A DNA stretch of 64,000 nt, taken from the NCBI RefSeq assembly GCF_003702705.1, contig NZ_QZMN01000002.1, positions 1 to 64,000 on the forward strand, given 5' to 3'. The translations under genes and the position numbers were made by a program. Source of the DNA: Ornithinimicrobium cerasi. GTDB taxonomy: Bacteria; Actinomycetota; Actinomycetes; Actinomycetales; Dermatophilaceae. Under the pieces are notes generated by a model that was not told the DNA's origin, made no database searches, and saw only the letters and a list, made by a program, of their open reading frames with translations. Position 1 is the first letter of the stretch; each line of letters starts with the position of its first letter. Shown piece by piece: positions 32,899 through 42,226 of the stretch.

Positions 32899-35250
32899 AT
32901 GACAGGGGTGTCGGTCACGCAGGCGTCGGGGGAGGCGCTCGTGCGGGCCCATGGCCCCGCCCTGCAGCGGACGGCGGTGATGCTCACCGGTCAGCCCGCC
33001 GTGGCGGAGGCCCTCGTGGCCGAGGTTCTCCAGGGCGCGGCCGGCCCCCGCCCCCCTGCGCTCGAGGAGCTCCGCCGACGGCTGGTGCGGGCGCACCGGC
33101 GCAGCGGGAGGACCGGCGCACGGGACCGCCTGGCCGTGACCGACGCACCCTCGGACGTCGGCGACCTGCTGCACGACCTCCCGCCCCGGCAGCGCGCCGC
33201 GTTGGTCCTCCACCTCACCGAGGACGTGCCGCTCGGCGACGCGGCACGCACGGCCCGGGTGCCCGAGCGACGCGTGCGCCGCCTCGTCGAGACCGTGCCG
33301 GAGCTCGGCGAGGCCCTCCGCGCGGTCGCCGACCGGCACGCCCGCCCGGACCACGAGGTGGTCCGGGCCCTCCTCGACCGGCTCCCGACGGACGCGACGA
33401 CGGTGGGGAGGGCGACGCCATACCCCAGCAGCCGGCTGCGGCACCCGCGCCGGTGGCTGGCCGGCGCGACCGCCGTGGCCGTGCTCGGCGCCGGCACGGT
33501 CGCCGCGCTGACCTGGCCGCAGGACCCGCCGGAGACGCCCGGGGGTGGTGCGACGCCTCACCTCCCGCCGGGCACCGGCCCGGCGCCGCCGGACCTCGTC
33601 CTGGACGAGGAGGGCGACCCGCCGCGCAGCGCCGAGGGGCTGCGGCTGGCCGACATCCTGACCATCGACTACCGGCACCCCCGGGACCCGCTCGACCTGA
33701 GCGGCTTCGCGGGCGCCTCCGGCTACGCCCGGTGGGGCGTGCTGTGGTGCGACCTGCCCGCCGTCGACGACGACCACCTCGTCGTCCCCGAGCTCACGCT
33801 CGACCTCGACGGCGGACCGGTGGTGCTGGCCTGCACGGGCCGGACCACGACCCCCAGCCCCACCCGCCTGACCGCGCTTCCGATCGGCCTGGCGGGCGAC
33901 GTCCCGGTGGCGTGGAGCGGTGACCTGCCGGGCCGGGGCACGGCGACCCTGGCCGTCTACGGGGAGACCGACCCCTGGTCGGTGACCCGCCGGCAGGGCA
34001 CCCAGCCGGAACCTCCCGTGGCCGACGGATCCGCGGCCGTCACCGCGGCCGACGTCGTCATGCAGGGCTGGGAGGGCCCGGTGCACGCGCGCGTGGTGGA
34101 GGTGGGGCACGACAGCACCCTGACCGTGTGGGCCGGCTCGTCCGCCGCCCTGGGCGTCGTCGTGGACGACGTCCGCCTCACCGACGACGGCGACCTCCGG
34201 GCGAGGTACCTCAACCCGCCGCCCGCCCTGTGGCGCACCCAGGACCCCTCGCTGCGCGAGGGCAGGTGGGTCGTCGGCACCCCGGACCAGGCGCGGACCT
34301 TCCCGCTGCCCGACGCCCTCCGGCCGCCCCCGGGCGAGCGCCGCGAGGTCACCGTGACGGCGGCGCTCTCCCCGCCGGACGCGACGGCCCGCTGGCAGGT
34401 CCAGGTCAGCGACTCCACGCCGCGGGCGACGCCCGGGCCCGACCTGGCCCTGCGACCCGGACGCGCCGGCGACGGCGCCGTCGACCCCGGCTCCGGTCCC
34501 GAGCAGATCGGCGGCGTCCGCCTCGCCGGCTCCTGGCAGGTCCCTCAGGACGGCGTCCCGCACCCGGTGGAGGCGCCGGCGGGGGACCTCACGAAGCTGG
34601 TGGTCGCCGCACCCGGGGGCACTGGCGAGGACGTCTTCGACGAGCTGGGGCTGGGATCCGTCACGCTGGGCGGGCGGGCGACCCTCTTCCCCACCGGGTC
34701 GGGGATCGCCGAGCACCTGGCCTGGGGGCTCGGGCCGTGGCAGGTCACCGGTGCGCCCGGGCCCGGCGGTCCGCTCCCCGACGACGCGCTGACCCTCCGC
34801 CTGCCCGCCGTCCCCGGCCACCCTCCCGCCGCCGTCCTGGCCTACCTGCCGGTGCCCTACGAGGACTTCGACATGTCCGGGGCCCCGTTGCTGCCCACCT
34901 CGTGGAGGGTGGGCGAGCCCTCGCCCATGGGTGGCCACGGCACCGGCGGACCGTCCCCCGTGGCGGTGCCCGAGCGCCGACCCGACGGCACCTTCCTGCT
35001 CGAGGGGCGCCACCAGGGCGCGGGGACGACCCTGGAGGTCACGACCCGGGGGCGGGGGCGCCTACGGGTGCTGGCGGACGGCGAACCGCTGACCCACCTC
35101 GCGCCCGCGCACGACGGCTGGTGGTCGACCTGGACCGACGCCCACGTGGTCTCCAGGGTCGACGTCTGGACCGAGCGCTCCGGCGTCGAGCTCGTCGTCG
35201 AGGTGGAGGGCTGGGAGGAGGGGTTCGAGCTGGCCGTCCTGAGGTGGTGA
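32899..35250 (+). CDS. sigma-factor-like N-terminal domain fused to a transmembrane and extracytoplasmic protein
   Basis: 783 residues. Residues ~10-45 (EALVRAHGPALQRTAVMLTGQ..AEALVAEVL) resemble region 2 of SigE-type ECF sigma factors, though degenerate. Residues ~88-140 (LLHDLPPRQRAALVLHLTEDVPLGDAARTARVPERRVRRL) match region 4 with its helix-turn-helix. One membrane helix follows (about 186-206, WLAGATAVAVLGAGTVAALTW), then ~570 extracytoplasmic residues that are proline-rich and probably beta-sandwich. The external part is homologous to the next gene (shared RWGVLWCDLP, GDLPGRGTATLAVYGE, VVWAG...TDDGDL). ATG 32899 follows CACGAT by 6 bp. Function unknown; it could be a membrane-tethered regulator or a decayed sigma fusion. 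Confidence 0.8.
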   Translation: MTGVSVTQASGEALVRAHGPALQRTAVMLTGQPAVAEALVAEVLQGAAGPRPPALEELRRRLVRAHRRSGRTGARDRLAVTDAPSDVGDLLHDLPPRQRAALVLHLTEDVPLGDAARTARVPERRVRRLVETVPELGEALRAVADRHARPDHEVVRALLDRLPTDATTVGRATPYPSSRLRHPRRWLAGATAVAVLGAGTVAALTWPQDPPETPGGGATPHLPPGTGPAPPDLVLDEEGDPPRSAEGLRLADILTIDYRHPRDPLDLSGFAGASGYARWGVLWCDLPAVDDDHLVVPELTLDLDGGPVVLACTGRTTTPSPTRLTALPIGLAGDVPVAWSGDLPGRGTATLAVYGETDPWSVTRRQGTQPEPPVADGSAAVTAADVVMQGWEGPVHARVVEVGHDSTLTVWAGSSAALGVVVDDVRLTDDGDLRARYLNPPPALWRTQDPSLREGRWVVGTPDQARTFPLPDALRPPPGERREVTVTAALSPPDATARWQVQVSDSTPRATPGPDLALRPGRAGDGAVDPGSGPEQIGGVRLAGSWQVPQDGVPHPVEAPAGDLTKLVVAAPGGTGEDVFDELGLGSVTLGGRATLFPTGSGIAEHLAWGLGPWQVTGAPGPGGPLPDDALTLRLPAVPGHPPAAVLAYLPVPYEDFDMSGAPLLPTSWRVGEPSPMGGHGTGGPSPVAVPERRPDGTFLLEGRHQGAGTTLEVTTRGRGRLRVLADGEPLTHLAPAHDGWWSTWTDAHVVSRVDVWTERSGVELVVEVEGWEEGFELAVLRW

Positions 35251-35302
35251 GCGCCGGACGAGCCGTCGCCCTGGGGCCGTGCGTGCGGAGGCATACTGAG
35301 GT

Positions 35303-36781
35303 ATGGCGAGCCCGTCGCCGCACGCACGGGGCGCCGGGCACCACGGCGGGCGCCCGGGGCCGCCCCTGGCACGCTCGCTCCTCGTCCTGGCCGGCATGCT
35401 CATCCTGGCCCTGGCCCTGGGGCTGGTGGCGGCTCCCGACGACCCGGCCCCCGAGACGGTGGGGCTGACCCAGCCGGGCCCCCACCTCGGGCTGGAGCTC
35501 GTCGGCCGCGGCTGGATCCTGGGGAACGACGGCACGCCGCCGGTCGGCGTCGACGGGATGCGCCTGACGGACACGGTGGAGATCGGTTACGAGGAGCCCA
35601 CCGGCTGGCTGCGGCTCGGAGCGGGGTGGAGCACGGGGGGCACGCGGTGGGGGGTGCTGTGGTGCGACCTGCCGGAGCTGGCGGACCCGGCGGTGCGGTC
35701 GCCGGCCCTCACCCTCACCTTCGACGAGGGAGACGTCTCGCTGCCGTGCGCGGCCCGGGACGGCACCCCCGCGGTGACCCGGCTGACCCCCCTCCCGCCC
35801 GCGGGTCCGGAGGACCACCCCACGCCGGAGCACGAGTGGGAGGGCGACCTGCCGCGCGAGGGGGGAGCCACGCTGGGCATCTACCTCGAGCTCTACGGCG
35901 CACCGCTGCGCACCGGGCGGGTCCTGCCGCCGCCCCCTCCCGCCCCGGCTGCGGTCGCCCTGGACTCCACGACCATCCCCGTCCGTCATGGCGGGCGCTC
36001 GGTCCGGGTGGCCATGGTGGAGCTGACGGCGGGCTCACGGCTGGAGCTGTGGGCCGGCGGGCCGGGGCTGCTGCGGGTCTCCGTCGACGGCCGCGTCGTC
36101 ACCGACGACGGTGACCTCGCCGACGAGCCGGACTGGGCCGACCAGGACCCCGACCTGCGGGACGGCTTCTGGCACGCCGGGCGCGAGGGAGCGACGCGGA
36201 CGCTCGAGCTTCCCCCGGACGTCCTCCCCCCGGACGAGGGGGCGCGCACCGTCGTCGTCTCGGTCGGCGAGGATGCCGCCCTCCCCGGGGCCTGGTCCGT
36301 CCACGTCACGCCGGGCACCCCCGTCGAACCCCGGGGCGCCGCCCTGCCGACGCCGCTCCCGGTCGACCTGCCCGACATCCCGGGCATGACCGCGGCCGCC
36401 GCCTGGCAGGTGCCGGGCGACGGGCACCCGCACGACCTGCCCGTGCCCGACCTCGCCGCGGCTGCGTCCGCGGAGGGGTCCGCCGCGACCCCGGTGGACC
36501 CCTGGAGCTGGAAGTACGTCGTCGTCTCCGACGACCCCCGGCCCGGCGTCCCCGCCACCCTCCTCTCGGCCGACCGGGGCCGGGCGTTCCCGCGGGTGGG
36601 CACCGACGCCCTCACCGCGGGCACCGAGCTCCCCGAGGCCGTCCTGCGCCAGCGTGACCAGGCGCGCCCGGCCGGCGAGCGGTCGGGTCGGCTGGCCGTG
36701 ACCCTGGCGCCGGTGCCGGACCAGCCCCTGCTGCAGGTCCTCGCCTTCCGCCCGGACGACGTCCCCGACGCGCAGCCCTGA
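35303..36781 (+). CDS. membrane-anchored extracytoplasmic protein, paralogue of the preceding gene
   Basis: 492 residues. A short Arg/His/Gly-rich cytoplasmic N-terminus is followed by one membrane helix (about 23-43, LARSLLVLAGMLILALALGLV) and a large external part. This shares RWGVLWCDLPEL, LTL..D.G.V.LPCAARD, W.GDLP..GGATLGIYLE and LELWAGGPGLLRVSVDGR with the upstream protein but lacks the sigma-like domain. One cysteine pair position (WCDLP and LPCA) is conserved in both. A candidate -10 CATACT stands 5 bp before the ATG. Unknown function; probably acts with its neighbour at the cell surface. Confidence 0.78.
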   Translation: MASPSPHARGAGHHGGRPGPPLARSLLVLAGMLILALALGLVAAPDDPAPETVGLTQPGPHLGLELVGRGWILGNDGTPPVGVDGMRLTDTVEIGYEEPTGWLRLGAGWSTGGTRWGVLWCDLPELADPAVRSPALTLTFDEGDVSLPCAARDGTPAVTRLTPLPPAGPEDHPTPEHEWEGDLPREGGATLGIYLELYGAPLRTGRVLPPPPPAPAAVALDSTTIPVRHGGRSVRVAMVELTAGSRLELWAGGPGLLRVSVDGRVVTDDGDLADEPDWADQDPDLRDGFWHAGREGATRTLELPPDVLPPDEGARTVVVSVGEDAALPGAWSVHVTPGTPVEPRGAALPTPLPVDLPDIPGMTAAAAWQVPGDGHPHDLPVPDLAAAASAEGSAATPVDPWSWKYVVVSDDPRPGVPATLLSADRGRAFPRVGTDALTAGTELPEAVLRQRDQARPAGERSGRLAVTLAPVPDQPLLQVLAFRPDDVPDAQP

Positions 36782-36793
36782 GACACTGGGGCG

Positions 36794-37201
36794 GTGAGCT
36801 CCCCTCTCCCCGACAGCGGCCCGACCTTCTACGAACGCGTCGGCGGCCACGAGACCTTCGTGATCCTGGTGCGCGAGTTCTACCGCGGCGTCGCCACCGA
36901 CGAACCCCTCAAGGCGCTCTACCCGGAGGCCGACCTCGGCCCGGCCGAGGTCCGCCTGCGGATGTTCCTCGAGCAGTACTGGGGCGGCCCCACCACCTAC
37001 TCCGAGCAGCGCGGCCACCCGCGCCTGCGCATGCGCCACGTCCCGTACAAGGTCACGCCCGACCAGCGCGACCGGTGGCTGCGGCACATGAACGCCGCCA
37101 TCGACACCATCTCCGACCGCCTGGACTCCCTGGACGAGCACCAGATGCGGGCCTACATGGCGCACGCCGCCCAGGCGATGGTCAACGCGTTCGAGGACTG
37201 A
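36794..37201 (+). CDS. glbO: group II truncated haemoglobin
   Basis: 135 residues. A 2-on-2 globin with TFYERVGGHETFVILVREFYRGV, FLEQYWGGPTTYSEQRGHPRLRMRH (distal Tyr and proximal His region) and DRWLRHMNAAID, which carries the Trp characteristic of group II. Members bind oxygen and protect against nitric oxide or peroxide. The GTG at 36794 follows GACACT (36782-36787) by 6 bp, and this box overlaps the end of the upstream gene, so a leaderless transcript is likely. Confidence 0.95.
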   Translation: MSSPLPDSGPTFYERVGGHETFVILVREFYRGVATDEPLKALYPEADLGPAEVRLRMFLEQYWGGPTTYSEQRGHPRLRMRHVPYKVTPDQRDRWLRHMNAAIDTISDRLDSLDEHQMRAYMAHAAQAMVNAFED

Positions 37202-37227
37202 GCGCGCACGACATACCCTGGTCTCCC

Positions 37228-38937
37228 GTGACTCCCGCGACCCCTCACGGACCCCTCTCGCACGACGCCCCCTGGTGGCGGCACGCCGTGATCTACCAGG
37301 TCTACCCGCGCAGTTTCGCCGACGGCGACGGCGACGGCGTCGGCGACCTCCCGGGGATCACCTCCCGGCTCCCGCACCTGGCCGACCTGGGGGTCGACGC
37401 GCTCTGGCTGAGCCCGTTCTACGTCTCCCCCATGGCGGACGCGGGGTATGACGTCGCGGACTACCGCGACGTCGACCCCCTCCTCGGGTCGCTGGCGGAC
37501 GCGGACGCCCTCCTGTCCCGCGCCCGGGAGCTCGGCATCCGGGTCATCGTCGACCTCGTGCCCAACCACACCAGCGACGAGCACCGGTGGTTCCAGGACG
37601 CGCTGGCGGCCGGCTCGGGCTCGCCGGAGCGTGCGCGCTACCACTTCCGCGAGGGCACCGGGCCGGACGGCGCACTCCCGCCGAACAACTGGCGGTCGGT
37701 GTTCGGCGGCCCGGCGTGGACGCGGGTGAGCGAGCCGGACGGGACGGCCGGCCAGTGGTACCTGCACCTCTTCGACGACAAGCAGCCCGACCTGAACTGG
37801 GAGCACCCGGAGGTCGTGGCGGAGTTCCTGGACATCCTGCGGTTCTGGCTGGACCGGGGGGTGGCCGGTTTCCGCGTCGACGTGGCGCACTCGCTCGTCA
37901 AGGACCCGCAGATGCCGGACTGGGACGAGCGGGCGGTGATGGCCGGGAGCGAGGGCGAGGCGGCCCACGCCAACCTCGGGCCGATGTGGGACCAGGAGGG
38001 GGTCCACGAGATCTACCGCGGCTGGCGGGCACTGCTCGACACCTACAACCCCGAGGGTGACCCGCGCGAGGACCGCATCCTGTGCGCCGAGGCATGGCTG
38101 CCGACCCAGGAACGCACCGCGCGCTACGCCCGGCCGGACGAGATGCACCAGGCGTTCAACTTCCACTTCCTCGAGTGCGCCTGGCGGGCGGAGGACCTGC
38201 GCGCGGTCGTGGACGAGTCGCTCGCGGCGGCGGACGCGGTCGGCGCGCCGACGACCTGGGTGCTCTCCAACCACGACGTGGTCCGCCACGCCTCGCGGCT
38301 GGGCCTGCCGGTCGGGGCGCGCCGCCCCAACGGCATCGGTCCCGCGAGCCGTCAGCCCAACGCCGACCTGGGACTGCGCAGGGCCCGTGCGGCGACCGCG
38401 CTGATGCTCGCCCTGCCCGGGTCGGCCTACCTCTACAACGGGGAGGAGCTGGGGCTCCCCGACGCCACCGCGCTGCCCGACCACGTGCGGCAGGACCCGG
38501 CGTTCCTGCGCACCGGGGGCGAGGAGATCGGCCGGGACGGGTGTCGGGTGCCGCTGCCCTGGGAGGCGGACCGGCCCAGCTACGGCTTCGGCACGCCGGA
38601 GGGCGTCGGCACCTGGCTCCCCCAACCGCTGGGCTACGGGCCGCTGGCTGCCGACCGGCAGCGCGGTGTCCCTGGGTCGACGCTCGAGCTCTACCGGACG
38701 ATGCTGCACCTGCGCCGTACCCACGACCTCGGGGTGGGTGGTCTGACCTGGGCCGAGGGCTACGGCGAGGACGTGGTCGCGTTCGTCAACGCCCGTGAGG
38801 ACGGCCCCCCGGTCACGGTCCTCACGAACCTGGGTGCCGGGCCGGTGTGCGTCCCGGACGGCGCCGAGGTGCTGGTCGCCAGCGGGCCGCTCGTGGGCCG
38901 GGGTGTCCCGACGGACACCACCGTCTGGCTGGTCTGA
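37228..38937 (+). CDS. alpha-glucosidase / oligo-1,6-glucosidase (GH13)
   Basis: 569 residues. The (beta/alpha)8 barrel has all GH13 signatures: DLVPNHTS (region I), GFRVDVAHS (nucleophile Asp), CAEAWL (acid/base Glu) and WVLSNHDVVRH (third Asp). The start matches family N-termini, with PWWRHAVIYQVYPRSFAD beginning near residue 15. It hydrolyses short alpha-glucosides in the cytoplasm and could act with malQ and the GH15 enzyme in storage-sugar turnover. The GTG at 37228 follows TACCCT (37214-37219) by 8 bp. Confidence 0.93.
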   Translation: MTPATPHGPLSHDAPWWRHAVIYQVYPRSFADGDGDGVGDLPGITSRLPHLADLGVDALWLSPFYVSPMADAGYDVADYRDVDPLLGSLADADALLSRARELGIRVIVDLVPNHTSDEHRWFQDALAAGSGSPERARYHFREGTGPDGALPPNNWRSVFGGPAWTRVSEPDGTAGQWYLHLFDDKQPDLNWEHPEVVAEFLDILRFWLDRGVAGFRVDVAHSLVKDPQMPDWDERAVMAGSEGEAAHANLGPMWDQEGVHEIYRGWRALLDTYNPEGDPREDRILCAEAWLPTQERTARYARPDEMHQAFNFHFLECAWRAEDLRAVVDESLAAADAVGAPTTWVLSNHDVVRHASRLGLPVGARRPNGIGPASRQPNADLGLRRARAATALMLALPGSAYLYNGEELGLPDATALPDHVRQDPAFLRTGGEEIGRDGCRVPLPWEADRPSYGFGTPEGVGTWLPQPLGYGPLAADRQRGVPGSTLELYRTMLHLRRTHDLGVGGLTWAEGYGEDVVAFVNAREDGPPVTVLTNLGAGPVCVPDGAEVLVASGPLVGRGVPTDTTVWLV

Positions 38938-38953
38938 CGCCTCCCGGGGCGGG

Positions 38954-40246
38954 TCAGCCCGGCTCGCGCGTGACCTCGATCTCGCGGATCCGCATACCCT
39001 CCATCGCCACCACCCGCAGCCGCACGCCCGGGACCTCGACCTCGTCCCCGACCTCGGCGACGCGGCCGAGGCGGTCGAGGACGAGGCCCGCCACGGTCTC
39101 GTAGCCGCCGTGGGGAAGGCGGACCTCCAGCGCGTCCTCGAGCTCCTCGACGATGAGCCCGCCGGAGACCCGGGCGGTGCCCCCCTCGCGGACGAGCGAG
39201 TCCTCCGGGTCGGGGTCGGTGTCGTACTCGTCGTAGATCTCGCCGACCAGCTCCTCGACGAGGTCCTCGATCGTCACGATGCCCTCCGTGCCCCCGTGCT
39301 CGTCGACGACGAGCGCCAGGTGCTGCTGGCCGTCGCGCAGCAGCTTCAGCGTCGGCAGCACCGCGTTGGTCACCGGCAGCGCGGTGATCTCCCGTACGAG
39401 GTCGCCCACCCGCACCTCGGCCCGCAGGGCGTCGTCGATGGTCAGGAGGTCCCGCACGTGCACGAACCCGAGCACGTCGTCGACGGTCTCGCCGAGGACC
39501 GGGTAACGGCTGTGCGAGGACGTGCGGAGGAAGTCCTCGAGCTCCTCGACCGTCTGCTCAGCACGGACGAACTGCACGTCGGGCCGGGGGCGCAGCACGT
39601 CCCCCAGGGTGCGCTCCGAGGCCCGGAACACGTCCGCCAGGATCTGCCGGCTGTAGGGGCGCAGGTCGCGGTTGTCCTCGACGACCCGTCGCAGCTCCTC
39701 GATCGACATCTTCTCGTTGGTCGCCTCCGGGTCGCCGCCGAGCAGCCGCACGACCGCGTTCGTCGACACCGACAGCAGCCAGATCACCGGTCGCAGCGCG
39801 GTGGCGAAGACTCCCAGGGGCGGCGCGAGCAGGCGCGTGAAGCCCGTCGAGCGTTGCATCGCCAGCCGCTTGGGCACCAGCTCGCCGAGCACGAGCGAGA
39901 GGTAGGCGATGGCCAGCGTCATCGCCACCAGCGCCATCGGCCCGGCCAGCCCTTCGTCGGTCCCCAGCGACTCCAGCCACCGGGACACGTACGGCGCGAG
40001 CGTCGCACCCCCGAACGCGGAGGAGAAGAAGCCGGCGACCGTCACCCCCACCTGCACCGCCGACAGGAACCGGTTGGGGTCCCGCACGAGCCGCGCGATC
40101 CGTTGCCCGCGCGCGCCGGACCGCTCGATGTCGTCGACCTGGCTGGGGCGCAGCGACACGATGGCCATCTCGGTCGCCGCGAACACCCCGCCCACCAGGA
40201 CGAAGACCAGCACGAGCGCGATGTTGGACAGCAGGGTCGGGTCCAT
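38954..40246 (-). CDS. CNNM/HlyC-CorC family membrane protein
   Basis: 430 residues. An N-terminal DUF21 membrane domain has about four helices (LLSNIALVLVFVLVGGVFAATEMAIVSL, LVAMTLAIAYLSLVLGELVPKRLA). It is followed by two CBS domains (DVLRPRPDVQFV, HLALVVDEHGGTEGIVTIEDLVEELVGEIYDEYD) and a C-terminal CorC/HlyC domain (TARVSGGLIVEELEDALEVRLP). Relatives export Mg2+ or Co2+; haemolysin is a historical name. 27 bp downstream of the MFS gene on the same strand. TACCCT lies 5 bp before the ATG, so independent transcription is also possible. Confidence 0.92.
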   Translation of the reverse strand: MDPTLLSNIALVLVFVLVGGVFAATEMAIVSLRPSQVDDIERSGARGQRIARLVRDPNRFLSAVQVGVTVAGFFSSAFGGATLAPYVSRWLESLGTDEGLAGPMALVAMTLAIAYLSLVLGELVPKRLAMQRSTGFTRLLAPPLGVFATALRPVIWLLSVSTNAVVRLLGGDPEATNEKMSIEELRRVVEDNRDLRPYSRQILADVFRASERTLGDVLRPRPDVQFVRAEQTVEELEDFLRTSSHSRYPVLGETVDDVLGFVHVRDLLTIDDALRAEVRVGDLVREITALPVTNAVLPTLKLLRDGQQHLALVVDEHGGTEGIVTIEDLVEELVGEIYDEYDTDPDPEDSLVREGGTARVSGGLIVEELEDALEVRLPHGGYETVAGLVLDRLGRVAEVGDEVEVPGVRLRVVAMEGMRIREIEVTREPG

Positions 40247-40273
40247 ACGGCAGGGTAGGGCGACCGTGCGGGG

Positions 40274-41593
40274 TCAGGGGCGCGGGTGCGCGTCCTCCTG
40301 GTCCGGCTCGGGCTCAGCCTCGGCCGGTGCGCCGAGGGCGTCCAGCTCGCGGGGCAGGGTGCGCATCCCGAGCAGGGGGGACAGGACCACGGGGAGCGCC
40401 GCGAGCAGGGAGAGCCCGGCGAAGACCCACATCGTGGGGACGACACCCAGCTCGCGACCGCTGAGCCCGCCCAGGAAGGCACCGACCGGCATCGGCCCCC
40501 AGACGAGGAACCGGATCGAGGCGTTCATCCGGCCCAGCAGCGGCTTGGGGCAGAGCCGCTGCCGGAAGCTGACCTGGGCGATGTTGTAGACGACCACCGA
40601 CCAGGAGATGAGGAAGCCGCCGACGACCAGCGTCGGCACCGCGGGCAGGACGCTGGCCAGCGGGGTGCTCAGCATCGCGACGCCGCTCACGACGGCGGAC
40701 AGCGGGATGGCGCGCCCCTCCCCCACCAGCCGGGCGAACCGCTCCGAGGACACCGCACCGAGCAGCCCGCCCACGGCGCTGACCGACATGACCAGGCCCA
40801 GCGTCGTCTCGGACAGCCCGAGCGTGCGGATCGCGTAGAGCACGAAGAGGGCGAACACCGCCGAGGAGGCCAGGTTGGTCAACCCGGTGCAGGCGACGAT
40901 CCGGCGCAGCAGCCGGTGGCCGAGCACGAACGCCATACCCTCCCTGATCTCGGTCGCCAGCGGGCGGCGCTGCGCCGGGTCCGGGGTCTCCTCGCGGTGC
41001 CGGATCCGGCTGACGAACAATGCCGACAGCGCCATGCACACGGCGGTCACCGCGATCGTCAGGGGCGAGCCCAGGGCACGCACGAGAGCGGCGGCCGCGG
41101 CAGGCCCGGCGACCATCGCGGTCTGCTGGCTGGCCTGCAGCTTGCCGTTGCCCTCGCTGATCTGGTCGCCGACGACGAGCTCCGGCAGGTAGGACTGGTT
41201 GGCGACGTCGAAGAACACGGTGATGCACCCGACGGCGAACGCGATGACGTACACCTGCTCCATCGTCAGCGCGTCGAGGAGCCAGGCGACGGGCAGGGTG
41301 AGCAGCAGGACCGCCCGCAGCAGGTCCCCGAGGACGATGACCACCTTCTTGCGCCAGCGGTCCACCCACGCCCCGGCGGGCAGGCTGATGAGCAGGAACG
41401 CCAGCGTCTCGAGGGTCGCCAGCAGCCCCATCTCGAAGGCGCCGGCGCCCAGCAGCTGGACGGCCATCAGAGGCAGCGCGAACCCGACGAACTGCATCCC
41501 GAAGACAGAGACCGTGTCGCCCATCCACAGCTGGCGGAAGTCGTGGTGGCGGAGGAGGCTGGGCCGCGTGGCGGCCGGCGGGGAGGTGCTCAC
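40274..41593 (-). CDS. MFS exporter
   Basis: 439 residues with twelve predicted helices, typical of drug-efflux MFS proteins of the enterobactin-exporter-like group (FRQLWMGDTVSVFGMQFVGFALPLMAVQLLGAG, FEMGLLATLETLAFLLISLPAGAWVDRWRKK). GTG 41593 is chosen because a good promoter sits directly upstream: TTGACA (41629-41624), 18 bp, CACCAT (41605-41600), then 6 bp to GTG; the ATG at 41629 lies inside the -35. It is divergent from an HTH regulator across a perfect palindrome, so it is probably that regulator's target. Confidence 0.92.
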   Translation of the reverse strand: MSTSPPAATRPSLLRHHDFRQLWMGDTVSVFGMQFVGFALPLMAVQLLGAGAFEMGLLATLETLAFLLISLPAGAWVDRWRKKVVIVLGDLLRAVLLLTLPVAWLLDALTMEQVYVIAFAVGCITVFFDVANQSYLPELVVGDQISEGNGKLQASQQTAMVAGPAAAAALVRALGSPLTIAVTAVCMALSALFVSRIRHREETPDPAQRRPLATEIREGMAFVLGHRLLRRIVACTGLTNLASSAVFALFVLYAIRTLGLSETTLGLVMSVSAVGGLLGAVSSERFARLVGEGRAIPLSAVVSGVAMLSTPLASVLPAVPTLVVGGFLISWSVVVYNIAQVSFRQRLCPKPLLGRMNASIRFLVWGPMPVGAFLGGLSGRELGVVPTMWVFAGLSLLAALPVVLSPLLGMRTLPRELDALGAPAEAEPEPDQEDAHPRP

Positions 41594-41610
41594 CCGACGA
41601 TGGTGCGACA

Positions 41611-41634
41611 AGTGATTGGGCTTTGTCAATCACT
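41611..41634. promoter_or_regulatory. palindromic operator between the MFS exporter and its HTH regulator
   Basis: AGTGATTG (41611-41618), 8 bp, CAATCACT (41627-41634), a perfect inverted repeat. It overlaps the TTGACA -35 of the exporter promoter and lies just before the CACACT -10 of the regulator, so one bound dimer could control both genes. Confidence 0.7.
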
Positions 41635-41653
41635 GTCATGGCACACTGCAGGT

Positions 41654-42226
41654 ATGTCGTCCGCCGTCACCCCCGCGGAACCTGCCGACCCGCCCCCGGG
41701 CAGCACTCCGCCACCTGTGCGGGACCACCTGCGAAGGGAGGCCACCGACGCCGAGGCGAGGGCGCTGGCGTCCGGGCTGCGGCTGCGGATCCTGCGCCTC
41801 ACCCTGGACGAGCCGCTGAGCAACCGGGAGATCGCCGAGGCTCTGCGCCTCAACCCCGCCACCGTCCTGCACCACGTCCGCACCCTCGTCGACACGGGTT
41901 TCCTCGAGGCGCAGGAGCCCCGCCGCGGGCGACGCGGTGCCCGGGAGATCCCCTACCGGGCCACCGGCAAGTCCTGGTACCTCAGCTCCCCGCTCGGCGC
42001 CAGCTCCCTCGTCGAGGCCTTTCTCACCGAGCTCCAGGCGGTGCCGGAGGAGCAGCGCGACCTGGTCCGGCTGGGCCTGCGGCTGCCGCCGGCGGAGATG
42101 GAGGAGTTCCGGTCCCGGCTCGCCGACCTCGTCCAGGAGTTCCACGACCGTCCGCGCGACCCGACGGCCGAGCCGTGGTCGTTCTTCGCGGCCGTGCACC
42201 CGGACACCAGCCAGCGCAGGCCGTGA
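41654..42226 (+). CDS. ArsR/winged-helix transcriptional regulator
   Basis: 190 residues. The DNA-binding part is EARALASGLRLRILRLTLDEPLSNREIAEALRLNPATVLHHVRTLVDTGFLEAQE, a typical ArsR-type winged helix with recognition helix NPATVLHHVRTL, followed by a C-terminal helical region (VEAFLTELQAVPEEQRDLVRLGL). ATG 41654 follows CACACT (41642-41647) by 6 bp, suggesting leaderless translation. It most likely represses the divergent MFS exporter and itself through the 41611-41634 palindrome. Confidence 0.9.
   Translation: MSSAVTPAEPADPPPGSTPPPVRDHLRREATDAEARALASGLRLRILRLTLDEPLSNREIAEALRLNPATVLHHVRTLVDTGFLEAQEPRRGRRGAREIPYRATGKSWYLSSPLGASSLVEAFLTELQAVPEEQRDLVRLGLRLPPAEMEEFRSRLADLVQEFHDRPRDPTAEPWSFFAAVHPDTSQRRP

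Noticed and set aside
34000..36781. A frameshifted duplicate of the sigma-like gene
   Set aside because: The second protein has its own start, membrane helix and full-length frame, so it is an intact paralogue rather than a broken copy.
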